From Sphingobacterium kitahiroshimense (GTDB lineage Bacteria; Bacteroidota; Bacteroidia; Sphingobacteriales; Sphingobacteriaceae), in the NCBI RefSeq assembly GCF_025961315.1, contig NZ_JAOQNK010000001.1, forward strand, positions 5,642,001 to 5,706,000: DNA of 64,000 nt. Direction: 5' to 3'. A program made the position numbers and the translations under genes. Below, one piece after another: positions 52,089 to 63,059 of the stretch. A model generated the notes under the pieces. The model was given only the letters and a program-made list of their open reading frames with translations. It made no database searches and was not told the DNA's origin. Position 1 is the stretch's first letter, and the number at the start of each line of letters is the position of its first letter.

Positions 52089-54154
52089 ACCTCGTCTGTT
52101 TTTTTCCTGAGATAATTATAGATTTCAATTTGTGAGCGACAAGACTCCTTGTCATTTTCAACGTACCGGTTATTGAGTTCATTGTTCAAAATACGGGCTT
52201 TTACATTATCGCGTAGCTGGATCTGCAACATATCTTTGATTTCATCCCTTATTTTCTTACTGTTAATTTTTACAGCAGCCTCTATACGGTGATCCAAGTT
52301 TCTCGTCATCCAATCTGCTGAAGAGATATAGGTCACTTCTTTTCCAGCAGCATAAAAATACATCACACGGGCATGTTCCAAAAATTCGTCAACGATGCTG
52401 ATAGCATTGATTGCTTTTTTAAATTTTGTTTGATTCGTGGCGCAATAGATACCTCTTACAATGAGATCAAGCTGTACACCCGCTTCGGCGGCATCATATA
52501 ATTTCTTAATCAGTATCCGATCACTGAGCGAGTTCACCTTTAAGATGATACGCGCTTTTCTTCCAGCTTTAACCTCCTCAATTTCTTTATCGATATAATG
52601 AATAATTCCATTACGCATATCTGTAGGGCAGATGAGTAGGCTATTGCAGTTTTTAATGACTTCAGCTGGATTGCTTTTTGGCTTTTTTAGGAAATGAAAG
52701 ACTTTGTTTATATCTGCCATGACACTTCTATTGCTGGTCAATAAACAGTAATCTCCATATAGTTTTGCTGTTTTTTCATTGATGTTCCCTGTACTTACAA
52801 AACCATATTGAATGGTTTTGGCACCAACTCTTTTTTTAATGATGCAGAGTTTTGCATGTACCTTTTTATTAGGAACACCAGTTAAAACCCGAATACCCTC
52901 AAGTTCAAGTTTCTCTTTCCAAAATAGATTATTCTCTTCATCAAATCGAGCCTGTAGTTCAAGCATTACTGTTACATCTTTTCCATTTCGTGCCGCATTA
53001 ATCAACGCATTGACGATTTTACTATTTGATGCGAGGCGATATGCTGTGATTTGAATAGTCTTAACATCTGGATCCATTGCCGCTTCGCGGAGCAGATCGA
53101 TTACTGGACGGAAAGTGTGATAAGGAAATGATAGCAAGATATCTTTTTTGATAATGATATCGGTAATCCTTTGTGTTTTGTTCAGTTGAGGATGTGTAAA
53201 TGCTGGGTTTGTAATAGGCAGGTTTGGTTGCTTAAATACATTAGGGAAGTCCATAAAATGTTTGAAATTATGGATTTTCTGCCCGGGTATGATATTATCT
53301 TTTTTCGTTAATTGTAATTTTTTGATTAAAAATTCGACTAGCCTAGGGTCCATTTCTTTATCAAAGATAAAGCGTGTTGTTTTACCTTTTCTTCTGTTTT
53401 TTATCCCTTTTGATATTTTCTCTGCTAATGTGGTATTGATATCATTATCAATATCAAATTCTGCATCTTTAGTTATTTTGAAGACATGCGCATGAAATTC
53501 GTCGAATCCAAAATAAGAAAAGATATAAGGAAGATTGAATTTAATGATGTCTTCTAGTAAAATAATATGTTTTTCCTTCGCTGAGGCGGGTAAGATTACA
53601 AAACGACCATTTAGCGTAGTTGGAATTTCGATTATGGCAAATTTTGTTTCATATTCCCATTCCTGTTTGCGCATGGAAATTCCTAAGTAAAGACTTTTAT
53701 CGCGAAGATAGGGCATAGGGCGACTATCATCGAGCAATAATGGAATGACGTTAGACTCGACATCTTCTGAATAGAAATTGCGAACAAATTCTTCTTGTTT
53801 AAGGTTGAGCTGACTTGCATCTTTGATATATACATGCTGTTGCGCCATCTCTTTTTGTATAAGCGCCCAAAAATTATCAAACTTTTTTTGCTGTTTTATA
53901 ACAATCGTATTGACTTCATCCAGTATAATTTGCGGGTCTTCAAAAAAGGATGTATTAGCCTCTTTGTCTTTAATATCTATTGCGCGTTTTAGCCCCGGTA
54001 TGCGTACTCTAAAAAATTCGTCTAGGTTATTAGAAAATATGCCTAAGAATTTTATTTTAGAAGGAAGAGGTACTGTTTCATCAGCCGCTTCCTGTAGAAC
54101 TCTGCTATTAAAACTTAACCAGCTGACATCTCTAGGAATGAATTTTCGTGCCAT
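52085..54154 (-). CDS. ppk1: Polyphosphate kinase 1
   Basis: This 689-residue enzyme makes inorganic polyphosphate from ATP. The N-terminal domain starts FIPRDVSWLSFNSRVLQEAA. The middle head domain spans about 110-315. The two PLD-like catalytic domains include DPDVKTIQITAYRLASNSKI and the phosphorylated His in PNKKVHAKLCIIKKR (about 431). GFVSTGNINEKTAKLYGDYC and the second-site SADWMTRNLDHRIEAAVKI follow. Length is normal. A -7 box lies 37 bases upstream. It is transcribed alone and convergent with guaB. Confidence 0.96.
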   Translation of the reverse strand: MARKFIPRDVSWLSFNSRVLQEAADETVPLPSKIKFLGIFSNNLDEFFRVRIPGLKRAIDIKDKEANTSFFEDPQIILDEVNTIVIKQQKKFDNFWALIQKEMAQQHVYIKDASQLNLKQEEFVRNFYSEDVESNVIPLLLDDSRPMPYLRDKSLYLGISMRKQEWEYETKFAIIEIPTTLNGRFVILPASAKEKHIILLEDIIKFNLPYIFSYFGFDEFHAHVFKITKDAEFDIDNDINTTLAEKISKGIKNRRKGKTTRFIFDKEMDPRLVEFLIKKLQLTKKDNIIPGQKIHNFKHFMDFPNVFKQPNLPITNPAFTHPQLNKTQRITDIIIKKDILLSFPYHTFRPVIDLLREAAMDPDVKTIQITAYRLASNSKIVNALINAARNGKDVTVMLELQARFDEENNLFWKEKLELEGIRVLTGVPNKKVHAKLCIIKKRVGAKTIQYGFVSTGNINEKTAKLYGDYCLLTSNRSVMADINKVFHFLKKPKSNPAEVIKNCNSLLICPTDMRNGIIHYIDKEIEEVKAGRKARIILKVNSLSDRILIKKLYDAAEAGVQLDLIVRGIYCATNQTKFKKAINAISIVDEFLEHARVMYFYAAGKEVTYISSADWMTRNLDHRIEAAVKINSKKIRDEIKDMLQIQLRDNVKARILNNELNNRYVENDKESCRSQIEIYNYLRKKTDEV

Positions 54155-54190
54155 ATTTTTTTTAATACTTCTTATTTATGCGATTAGCCT

Positions 54191-54198
54191 CAAATGTA
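54191..54198 (-). promoter_or_regulatory. -7 box of ppk1
   Basis: The minus strand reads TACATTTG, an exact TAnnTTTG match, 37 bases before the ppk1 ATG. Confidence 0.5.
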
Positions 54199-54286
54199 AA
54201 TTTACTTAATTAATGTAGTATTTTAATAGTATTAAATTATTGTTAAATATATATGTAGTAACACCTCTTTAATACTATTAAGTGAT

Positions 54287-57200
54287 CTAGTTATCCGTTA
54301 TTTTGATCTGAATACCTGTCGAATGTGATGACATTTCTGGCGCATATAGATTTTGAATAGTTGTTATTCCATTTGAAAATATACCCGCATTATTTGCTCT
54401 TAACTCATATTCAAATACGTAGCTTCCTTGTGGTAAATAATCGATAAAAAAATTCGTTGCAGCGTCTTTGGTGCTTTCATAATAACCAAAACCTTGTTTG
54501 TATTTATAGGTTGATGTTACATTTGTTGGCTCAAACCCAGATGCTCGCATATCTTTGAGGTGTACGAATGATAGATTTCTATCACTTTTTATCAAAATCC
54601 GTACTTTCACAATATCTCCAAGTTGAATAGGTGTTGTTGCTGTTATAGGGACTAGTACTTCTTTCAACTGTTCAATTTTCTTGAGATAAAGCTCTTTTTG
54701 TAAGCTAATGGTTGATGAGGCGGACCGTATCTGATCTAATTGTTCAAAATACTGGTAATACAAACCTCCTAATGCTATGCCAGGACTTGCTTTTGAGATC
54801 TCAACTTTCCCTAATGCAGGTTTAATTTCTTTTTTCATCCAACTTTCTTTCCTGTAACCAGAACCGATTTGTTTCGATATTTGTGTTTCATCTAATGGTT
54901 TACCAGCGACTTTTATGGTAAGACCTTCTGGAGCATCTAGCCAGTTTTCGCCATAGTTGATCAAGGCATCAACAGCAGCGACGGTCGCTTTAGTTGAATT
55001 CCAGTGTCGTACTTGTTTATTTTTGATCAACCAGATCTTCATATTTTCAATTGCTTTTTTATCTTGACTTACTTCGTCAAATGCTCTTATCAGTTGGGCT
55101 TGTGTCTCAATTGGTGCTTCGTACCAAGACCAGCCAGGTTGATTTTGATTCCAGTACATACCTTTTTCAACAGATTCAATAGATTTTTGTTGCAATTGTT
55201 TGATGACTAGTGCAGCAGCTTCCTTTAAGTTGTAGCGATTTAAAATAAGGGCTACTTTGGCTTGGGTGCTAATACTATATGTTAGTTTATTTTTATCTAT
55301 CTCTTTTAGAAAATATGCAATAGCTGGTTCCAGTTGCGTATTTTTATCTTCAGGCGAATAACTGCTTCTTACGAAGAGATATTCGATTCCTTGATCAATA
55401 TTAGGTTTCATCTTATTGTCTTGCTGAAAACGGGACCAATTATGTAAAATCTCATTGTCTAAAAATGCGAAGCCTTTCGTGATGATCGGTTTAACCATAT
55501 TTGTCAAATCAAATTCAGCAATGATGCCTTTCGCATTTAATTTATTGATGCCCTCAAGTATATAGGTGGAGACCTGGAAATTCTCATTACCTCAAGGATA
55601 CCATGAAAACCCTCCACCGGATGATTGCAAAGCAGCAAGTTTCGCGACGTCTGTTTTTAATGTATTTTTAAGCGTATTCTGATCAAATAGATGTGCAATG
55701 TTCTTCATTGTTTCTTCCTCATTAATTGCATCTTTTAACCAAGGTGTTTCCTGTATCATAATTGTTTTCAATTCCTCATTGATACGTAAATTTGATTGAA
55801 GTTGCTGTTTACCTTTCCATTGTTCAAATACAGGCTTTATTTTTGGGTGCTGATTGACCAGATGTGCAGAAAATGAATTTAGATAGAATTTACTGAAAAT
55901 TGATTCTGATGATTCATATGGATACTCATTGACATAGGGTAGCGCAAATAAGGCATGATAGATCGGATTGCTTGTTAATTCTACTGTATAGCGGTATGGT
56001 TCGGAAGTAGACGAGCCCTGTTGTAAACTTTTCATTTCAAAAGATTTCGACTGACCTTCTCTTACAGCAATAGGTAAAGTTTCTGTGACTAACATACTGT
56101 TTTTTAGAACAGGAATAGTGGATTCTTCACCGTCAGAGAAGTTACCTCCTTTTGCCACGATACGGTATGTGATTGCTTCAATATTTTTAGGGATCGTAAT
56201 TTCCCAGCTCGTATTTTCACTGCCTTTAGCAATTACCGTAATTTGTTTTATTGGAATGTTAAGAGCTAGGGGCGCCATGGTAATTGCATCAAACATTTCT
56301 AGCGAAACAGAGGTTTTTAAATCATTTGCAGACAAGTTATTGACCTTTGCTTTGATTGTTATTTGATCTGCTTCTCTAAAGAAACGTGGCATATTGGGTA
56401 CAATCATCAGATCTTTTTGTGTTTCAACAAAATTAGTGTAGGTACCTATAGCTAATTCTTTACTATGCGCGATTGCCATAAACTTCCAGCGGGTTAAACT
56501 TTCTGGAGAATCAAAGCTGAACACCGCATGACCATCTTTATCTGTTCGTAGTTGAGGTAAGAAGAAAGCTGTTTCCTGTAGATTTTTCCGAATCTGAATT
56601 GGATTCTCGCCTTTATTTTTGTCGATTTCTGCTTGACTGGAGACTACGACTACCTCTTCCATTACAGGAGATGCTGCATCTGCGAGCATAAGATCTTCTT
56701 GGGCTGCTCCAGCCGCCTGTTTTGCTACTGCACCTCGGATTCTAAGTGATCCAGTAGGGGACATTCTTCTGGTACGGCCAAAATCATAATTATTGATATT
56801 GAATCCAAAATTCTTAAATCGATCGTAATTTAGTGCCGTGTTAAAATTCAATTCGCTAAAATTTTGGATGAAAGTACTTCTGCTGAGATTATTGGTATAA
56901 TACCAGGCTCTATAAGAAGGATATGAATAAGGATTTAGAGGAAATGAAAAATCATTGCTGGTCACATTTTTAAGTTTGTCTAAAGATGCGTCATACATAT
57001 TCACCAAAAGCTCTGATGCTATCTGCTCCCCTTTTTTTCCTTTAATGACCAATTCCCAAGTTTCTTTTTGTCCAGGATACAGTTTATTTCTGAAAGTTTT
57101 TGTTTCTATTGTTAGCGATGGGCTATATTGTTGTATTGGCAATACCAAAGTTTTAGTGAAAAGCTGTCCATTTTTAACACCAGTGAAATTCAATACCAAA

Positions 57201-60184
57201 CTATTCTTGATGGTTTTAGGAATTTCAACTTGAATTGTTGTTTTCATTTTTGAAACGACTTTAAAATCTATTTTTTCATCTTCGGAAGAAGTCATGTTGA
57301 GATGAAGAGAATCAAAATCCGTTTCCAGACTTATTTTAGCCTTGTCAGCTAGTTGATAATTAGCTTTGTCAGCAGTAACGGTCAAAGGTGATTTTTCATC
57401 TGATTGTAGCCGTGAATTGTTGATTTCAATCATCCGCTCACTACGAATAGTATCTTCCGCAACAATTGAAATTGCTTCCAATTTATATTTTCCTGCAAAA
57501 CTACTGCTGTTTGGAAGTTTTATTTTATTTGATTGGGAAAGATCAAAATCTGCCTCGTAAGCCACCGTAAAATCCTCTTCTTTTTTATATTCAATTCCGT
57601 AAGGTTCATAGGGGAACTTCTGTAAAAATTCATCCTTAGGAATGCTATTGTAATAACTAAAGTCATGTGCAATATAGAATGACGGGGAGACAATAAGACG
57701 TTTATTTTCTATTCGTTTTTTTAGTATAAATTTACCTTTTGCAGGTACTTTTTGTCCAGATAGGTTTTGTGCACTTATTGTAATCGAATCCAGATCATTT
57801 GCATCAATTTGTTCTGGTGCATCTATCTGTAAAGTAAAGGGAATATTTCCGATAGTTAAACGGGTGGTACTTTCATTGGTTTCACCAGTAGCATCCATTA
57901 CTGAGGCATCGATGTTGAATGATTGGGTAACTCGCCACTTGCTGTTAAAATCTTGTGGTATTTCACTTTTGAAACTAATGATAAAATTTCCCTCGTTATC
58001 AGTTCGTATGGTATCTATTTTGATTGTCTCGCTAAATGTGCGATCGATAATTCTATCATATACATCGAAAGGTCTTATTCTATTTTCAACTTTGTTGACC
58101 GAATATGCCACCGTGGCATTAGCTATAGGAACACCGCTAAAAGATATAGCTTTTCCTGTTATAGAAATGGAGTCACCTAATGATTTCTTATCTTTAAATT
58201 CGTCAAAAGTAACTTCAAATTTTGGACGTTTATATTCTTCTACACTGAAGCTGTAATTTTGGTTTATGCCATCACCAGTAATCTGTATATAATACTGACC
58301 TGTTACATTACCTGTATTTAAGATAAATGATCCTGCTATTGATCCAAAATCATTGGTGACCAATGTTTTTTCATCAACACGTTGATTATTTGTATCGTAT
58401 AATCCCACAACGATGCGTTTATCAGCCATAGTTGCGTATTTAATCTTTTCGTAATTCTTATATACGATTGCTTTGAAATAGACAATCTGGCCCGGTCTAT
58501 AGATCGATCTATCCGTAAATATTTTTGCATCGTAATGTGCGTCTTCTTTATGATCAACTTGAGGATAATAGTATGAATTGAAGGGGATGAATACAGGTTC
58601 ATCATTAATCCTTAAAAAAAGATTTCTATTTTGATTTTTATTGTTAAAAACACCATTCTTATTTGTCGCTTCAGTTGATTGTAGTTCAAACTTATCTTGA
58701 CGTAAGTTGTAAAATTTCAATGAGGCATTGGATTGTTGTGCACCTGTTTCCCGGTTTACGATCAGTACAACTTGATCATCTTGCAACATTGCGTATTTGC
58801 TAAAATTTAATTTTAGATAGCCATAGCAGTTTTTTTCATTGTATTCGTTTTCAAATGGAGAGGAAGCATATACGATGGTATAAGAACCTGCATCAAGTGC
58901 AGGGATTAGCAAAGTTGTCTCGTGACTTACTTGATCTTTAAAATCTTTAAGATCAAAAAAGCCTTCCTTTACAACGTTGTTATTTTTGGTGAAAGTGTGG
59001 ATTATGTTCCATAATGTACTATCATTAGCGTTGTTAATTTCGGATTGAAAACGATCTAAGATATTTCTTGGACGTATTATTTTATAGAATATCTTACTGA
59101 CATTTCGGTGTGTCACTTTCATTAATGCCTCTTTATTCGCGGTATTAAATTCCTTCGATTCAAGAAGAATTTCTGGTTTTAATATATTTTGACGGACTGT
59201 TGATAGATAGGTTTTTGTATGAGCACTGTCCGCAAGTGGTAAATACGTTTCTATTTTTCTTAGTAAGATATTTATTTGTTCTTGTTGATTTACCGCGACA
59301 ATATTTGCCTTGTTTTTGTAGATGTTGATATAATCTACAATCATAATTTCTTTGAGTGGGGACTGCTTATATTTTGCGATCCAATTTTCAAGAATTTGTA
59401 ATCTGGAAGAATCCGGATTATTTTTGCTACGCAATAATTGGTATTGATTAAATAAATAGGCATCTATATTTTTGCCCTCATGGATTTTTATAAGATCGTG
59501 GTATAAGCTATCGACAATTTTGGTATTACTATCTTTTTGATTTCTAGCTGAAGAGATCTGGTAGGGCTGATTTTGTTGAAGGAGATCGATATAATCATAA
59601 ACTGCAATATCGTATAGCGTTGGCAGATAGGACTGCTGTGGTGATTCAATGAGTTTACTCCATTTTTCTTTTGGTTCATGCAAGAGCATGTCTTTTTCTA
59701 TTAAGGCATTTTGATATAAGGATTTGATTTTATCTTCAAATTGTTTACTTGTCCAGAAAGTAAAATCGTTATTAACATCGTTTTGTACTTCAGTACGCTG
59801 ATTAATGCTGTAATAATTACTGATGAAATAATCGTTATAATTACGGGCCTGTTGAATGGTTAAAATGGCTTTCGCGGTTTTATTCTCGAGCTGTTTAATT
59901 TTGATATCAAATTCTTGAATGACTTTTAATTTTATATCCGAATCATCTGAAGTCTGCATGTTTATCTTTTGGCGATATAGAAAAGCTTTGACCTGTTCAT
60001 CATACCAATTTCTTTTTACTGCTTCGGCTTCTACCTTAGCAAGAATAGGAGAGATCTCTTTCCAAAATTGATTATCAGCCAGACTGTCAATCTGCATCCA
60101 TAAGGGAGCAAGATTGTTTTTCTTTTGTGCATATGAATGCGATAAGCACAATAATGAGTATATGAAAAGGAGTATTTTTTTCAT
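54287..60184 (-). pseudogene. Alpha-2-macroglobulin-family protein gene interrupted by one in-frame TGA
   Basis: One frame runs from the ATG at 60184 to the stop at 54287, broken only by TGA at 55592-55594. The start at 60184 opens the signal peptide MKKILLFIYSLLCLSHSYAQ. The first part (about 1530 residues) has MG-type domains, an A2M signature (QLRTDKDGHAVFSFDSPESL) and ends GGGFSWYP. The second part continues directly (GNENFQVSTYILEGINKL) with helical thioester-domain repeats and a C-terminal domain. Relatives have WxxGG..N at this point, so GGA to TGA is the simplest explanation. Such proteins are envelope-anchored or secreted protease traps or nutrient-related proteins in this phylum. 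The usual C-x-E-Q thioester reads Ser-Ser-Glu-Ser (55901-55912). Read-through or a sequencing error are alternatives to a true pseudogene. Confidence 0.85.
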
Positions 60185-60202
60185 GATAAAACCTATAGAA
60201 AA

Positions 60203-60234
60203 TAAAAAAAGAGAATACAATGCGTATTCTCTTT
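60203..60234 (-). terminator. Terminator of the small membrane-protein gene upstream of the macroglobulin gene
   Basis: AAAGAGAATAC (60208-60218) pairs with GTATTCTCTTT (60224-60234). Read leftward a T-run follows. It lies between the 60261 stop and the macroglobulin start. Confidence 0.82.
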
Positions 60235-60260
60235 AAATATAAAGAATTTATTGTTCCTTT

Positions 60261-60641
60261 TTATTTTTTATCCATACCCGATTTTTTTGAAATTTGAATC
60301 GCTTGAAACTTCTTCCCATCATAGTGGGGAGCTTCTATAGTTAGTGAAGTAGGATAGGGCGTATTTTTATCAAAAAAGTAAGCCGTAGTTGAGCTTCCAT
60401 AATCATTTACCGGTAGTAAATCTATGCAGGCCTTATAATCTGCTTCATCAGGTTTGCCAACAGAAATTGCATATATGCGTATGATACCGCCTTTATTTTG
60501 CTCATTTCTTACAAATGCAACCTCTTTAAATTCGCCAGGTAGATCTTCAATGCTTTTTTGTGTTAAAGAATCCTTTAACATGAAGGCTAGAATTGCTAGA
60601 ATAGGTATGATAATTAACCATACCCGTTTATTTTTTTTCAT
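60261..60641 (-). CDS. Unknown protein with N-terminal membrane anchor
   Basis: This 126-residue protein starts MKKNKRVWLIIIPILAILAF, a membrane anchor or uncleaved signal (about 6-22). A soluble domain of about 100 residues follows: beta-rich RIYAISVGKPDEADYKACID, LLPVNDYGSSTTAYFFDK and a short lysine tail. No family is recognised. A single cysteine is present. It is transcribed alone, ending in a terminator before the macroglobulin-like gene. An envelope role is likely from the anchor, but no more can be said. Confidence 0.7.
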   Translation of the reverse strand: MKKNKRVWLIIIPILAILAFMLKDSLTQKSIEDLPGEFKEVAFVRNEQNKGGIIRIYAISVGKPDEADYKACIDLLPVNDYGSSTTAYFFDKNTPYPTSLTIEAPHYDGKKFQAIQISKKSGMDKK

Positions 60642-60794
60642 TAAACTTATTCATTATGAGTGTAAGCTTCCATTTGTATCAGTAAGCTCAGCGTACTCGA
60701 GTTGTTTTTGTAATGGTAATGAAGCTATCATGAGCAAAAAATTTATATCCTTACTTATTTCACGATCTTGATAGCTTCCTTAAACGTATTGTAA

Positions 60795-61373
60795 TTAAAT
60801 TGCTATTGTAATTCCTAATAGTTTGTAAAACTCCTTAAGAATAGCTTGATGACCTGGCCAAGCAGGTGATGTTACTAAATTTCCATCTACAATCGCTTGA
60901 TCTGCGGGGATGTTTTTCCATGTTCCGCCAGCAAGTTCGATGTCTGGTCCTACAGCTACATACGCCGTTAATGTACGTCCTTGGAGTACTTTTGCTGCTG
61001 TTAAAACTTGTATGCCATGACAGATCGCCGCAACGGGCTTATTGTTGTCAAAAAAATACTTTGTTATTTCTAATACACGTTTGTTCAGTCGGATATACTC
61101 TGCAGACCGGCCTCCCGCTATATACAGACCATCATACTCTTCTACATTAATGGTATCAAAATCTTTATTGATTCCAAAATTGTGTCCACGTAATTCCTTA
61201 TAGGTTTGGTCACCTGTGAAATCATGAACTGCAGTAGGTACTACATCACCTTTTTTGCGATCTGGTGCTACAGCATCAACATCAATACCTAGAGAACCCA
61301 TAGCCTGAAAAGGAACCATTGCTTCGTAGTCTTCTACGAAATCGCCAACAAGTAATAATATTTTCTTTGCCAT
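60795..61373 (-). CDS. DJ-1/PfpI-family protein
   Basis: I place the start at the ATG at 61373 (MAKKILLLVGDFVEDYEAMV). The frame is open upstream for ten more codons, but family members begin here. The 192-residue protein has the class I glutaminase-like fold with the nucleophile elbow AAICHGIQVL (Cys about 114) and an acidic residue near the start (Glu15) that activates it. The segment YDGLYIAGGRSAEYIRLNK is typical. Members include proteases, chaperones and glyoxalase/deglycase-type enzymes; which applies is not readable. The FMN reductase gene upstream has its own terminator, so co-transcription is weak. Confidence 0.9.
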   Translation of the reverse strand: MAKKILLLVGDFVEDYEAMVPFQAMGSLGIDVDAVAPDRKKGDVVPTAVHDFTGDQTYKELRGHNFGINKDFDTINVEEYDGLYIAGGRSAEYIRLNKRVLEITKYFFDNNKPVAAICHGIQVLTAAKVLQGRTLTAYVAVGPDIELAGGTWKNIPADQAIVDGNLVTSPAWPGHQAILKEFYKLLGITIAI

Positions 61374-61401
61374 AAATTTGTTTTTTATCTCTCCAAGATA
61401 C

Positions 61402-61431
61402 AAAAAAAGTCAGAGACGACTATGACTTTTT
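61402..61431 (-). terminator. Terminator of the FMN reductase gene
   Basis: AAAAAGTCA (61404-61412) pairs with TGACTTTTT (61423-61431). Read leftward a T-run follows, 15 bases after the stop. Confidence 0.75.
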
Positions 61432-61445
61432 CTGTTAAGTTATGG

Positions 61446-62009
61446 TTAAACTAGCTTTGCCGTTCTCTCTTTTAAAGCACGTTTAGTTGCTCGTACTTTA
61501 GCTTCTAACTTACTTCTATGTTGAATATTTGTAACTCCTTTTCCGCTTTCGAAATTATTTCCAAATTCAGGTAAGGAGAATGAGTCCAAAACTTCTGCCC
61601 CATCCCAAGTGATTCTATTTACGGCTGTATTTAAAACAGTAGATCCACCCATAGGTCCTGGGCTAGTAGCTAATAGAAAAACAGGTTTTCCATTGAACGT
61701 TTTACGACCTGCAATTCTGGATACCCAATCGATGATGTTTTTGTAACCAACATTGTAAGAACCATTGTATTCTGCAATCGATATCAATAAAAAATCGGAT
61801 TCATCAATTTTTGAAGCGAAATCTAATGCTAATTGTGGAATGCCAGACTCTATTTCTCTATCAATAGAATACAAGGGCATTTCGTAATCATTCAAATCTA
61901 ATATATCGATTACATCGTCTACTTCTTTATAATATTTAGAAACTGAAGTAACGAAAGTTTTGTTAATTGAATTTCTGCTGTTACTAGCAGCAAATGCTAA
62001 TATTTTCAT
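61446..62009 (-). CDS. NADPH-dependent FMN reductase (flavodoxin-like fold)
   Basis: This 187-residue protein has the FMN-binding start MKILAFAASNSRNSINKTFV (phosphate loop SNSRNSIN). It also has LISIAEYNGSYNVGYKNIID and the FMN loop LATSPGPMGGSTVLN (about 113-127). These are features of the azoreductase/quinone reductase-like FMN reductases. It probably reduces quinones or FMN with NAD(P)H as a redox defence. A -7 box lies 25 bases upstream and a terminator follows. Confidence 0.92.
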   Translation of the reverse strand: MKILAFAASNSRNSINKTFVTSVSKYYKEVDDVIDILDLNDYEMPLYSIDREIESGIPQLALDFASKIDESDFLLISIAEYNGSYNVGYKNIIDWVSRIAGRKTFNGKPVFLLATSPGPMGGSTVLNTAVNRITWDGAEVLDSFSLPEFGNNFESGKGVTNIQHRSKLEAKVRATKRALKERTAKLV

Positions 62010-62033
62010 TTTGAGCTTTTATTATTTGATGTT

Positions 62034-62041
62034 CAAACGTA
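62034..62041 (-). promoter_or_regulatory. -7 box of the FMN reductase gene
   Basis: The minus strand reads TACGTTTG, an exact TAnnTTTG match, 25 bases before the ATG at 62009. Confidence 0.5.
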
Positions 62042-62098
62042 CAATATTAATTTTATGAAAATGTCAAAATAATGTTTGAAAGGTTCCAAAATAGTTAT

Positions 62099-63004
62099 TT
62101 ATTGACCTAGATCAAGATTAAAACGTTCATACATGCCCAGAAAGCCAGTTAACCCTCCGGTATGAATAACCAAAATGCGTGCATCAGGTTTAAAGTAATC
62201 TTGAGAAATCAAATCATTAACCGCAAAAAATAGTTTACCTGTATAAGTTGGTTCGATCATGATTCCTGTATTGGAAACAAATTTTTCAATGAACCGTAAC
62301 AGTTCGGGTTTAGTTTTCGCGTATCCTCCAAAATGATATCCAGTATGAAGGGTTGCAACAGGATCGCTAGGATATATTTTGTGCACTTCATCATGAATAA
62401 AATCTCCTCCTTTTAAGACAGGAACACCATGGACAACGGTTTGTAATCCAGATGCCGCTACAGCGTGTTGTAATCCTGCGAGGGTAGTCCCAGTACCGCA
62501 GGCGCAAAAAATATGATCGTAAGATTCTTGTAGTGATGCTATAATTTCTTCGCATCCTTTAGAACCAAGCGGTCCATGACCTCCTTCATCTATAAAATAA
62601 GCATTTGAGTTATTACTGAAATGTTTATCAAACAGAACTTGCTTATTTTTATATTCTGTACGATCAGTATAGATAATTTCCATCCCAAATAATCGACACA
62701 TGGCGATGAGCGGATTATTTATTCCAGGGTCACTCCGTAAAAAGGCTGTTGTTTTTAGACCAAAGGTAGCACCGGCGCAAGCTGTTGCCAAAATGTGGTT
62801 AGACCATGCACCGCCAAAAGTGACCAAATGGTTTTTATTTTCTGATAATGCACGCTCCAAATTAAATTTTAATTTCCGCCATTTATTACCTGAAATAAAC
62901 GGATGGATCATGTCATCACGCTTTATAGAGACATAAATAGTTTTTTTTTCCCAGTTTGGAAAACTAATTTTTTGTTCGGGACTATAAAAATTAAAAGATA
63001 TCAT
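62099..63004 (-). CDS. D-cysteine desulfhydrase / ACC deaminase-like PLP enzyme
   Basis: This 301-residue fold-type II PLP enzyme has the cofactor lysine in SGNKWRKLKFNLERAL (about 38-53). The following FGGAWSNHILATACAGATFG is a substrate-binding region. A glycine loop lies at ACGTGTTLAGLQ, and the C-terminal HTGGLTGFLGMYE is typical. Family members split D-cysteine or 1-aminocyclopropane-1-carboxylate; D-cysteine is more likely in this phylum, but this is inference. The protein is slightly shorter than the 325-340 residues of characterised members. It diverges from the RluD-like gene. Confidence 0.88.
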   Translation of the reverse strand: MISFNFYSPEQKISFPNWEKKTIYVSIKRDDMIHPFISGNKWRKLKFNLERALSENKNHLVTFGGAWSNHILATACAGATFGLKTTAFLRSDPGINNPLIAMCRLFGMEIIYTDRTEYKNKQVLFDKHFSNNSNAYFIDEGGHGPLGSKGCEEIIASLQESYDHIFCACGTGTTLAGLQHAVAASGLQTVVHGVPVLKGGDFIHDEVHKIYPSDPVATLHTGYHFGGYAKTKPELLRFIEKFVSNTGIMIEPTYTGKLFFAVNDLISQDYFKPDARILVIHTGGLTGFLGMYERFNLDLGQ

Positions 63005-63017
63005 ACACTTTAATGTA

Positions 63018-63055
63018 CAAAGTTAGTAGAATTTGTATGAATTAGGTTATTTTTG
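63018..63055. promoter_or_regulatory. Divergent -7 boxes between the PLP enzyme and RluD-like genes
   Basis: On the minus strand TAACTTTG (63018-63025) lies 13 bases before the PLP-enzyme ATG. On the plus strand TATTTTTG (63048-63055) lies only 4 bases before the ATG at 63060. Both match TAnnTTTG. The plus-strand spacing would give an almost leaderless mRNA. Confidence 0.45.
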
Positions 63056-63059
63056 TACG

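Noticed and set aside
55592..55594. Selenocysteine at the in-frame TGA of the macroglobulin-like gene
   Set aside because: Relatives have Gly, not Cys, at this position; no hairpin of the SECIS type was evident just downstream; no selenium genes are in view.
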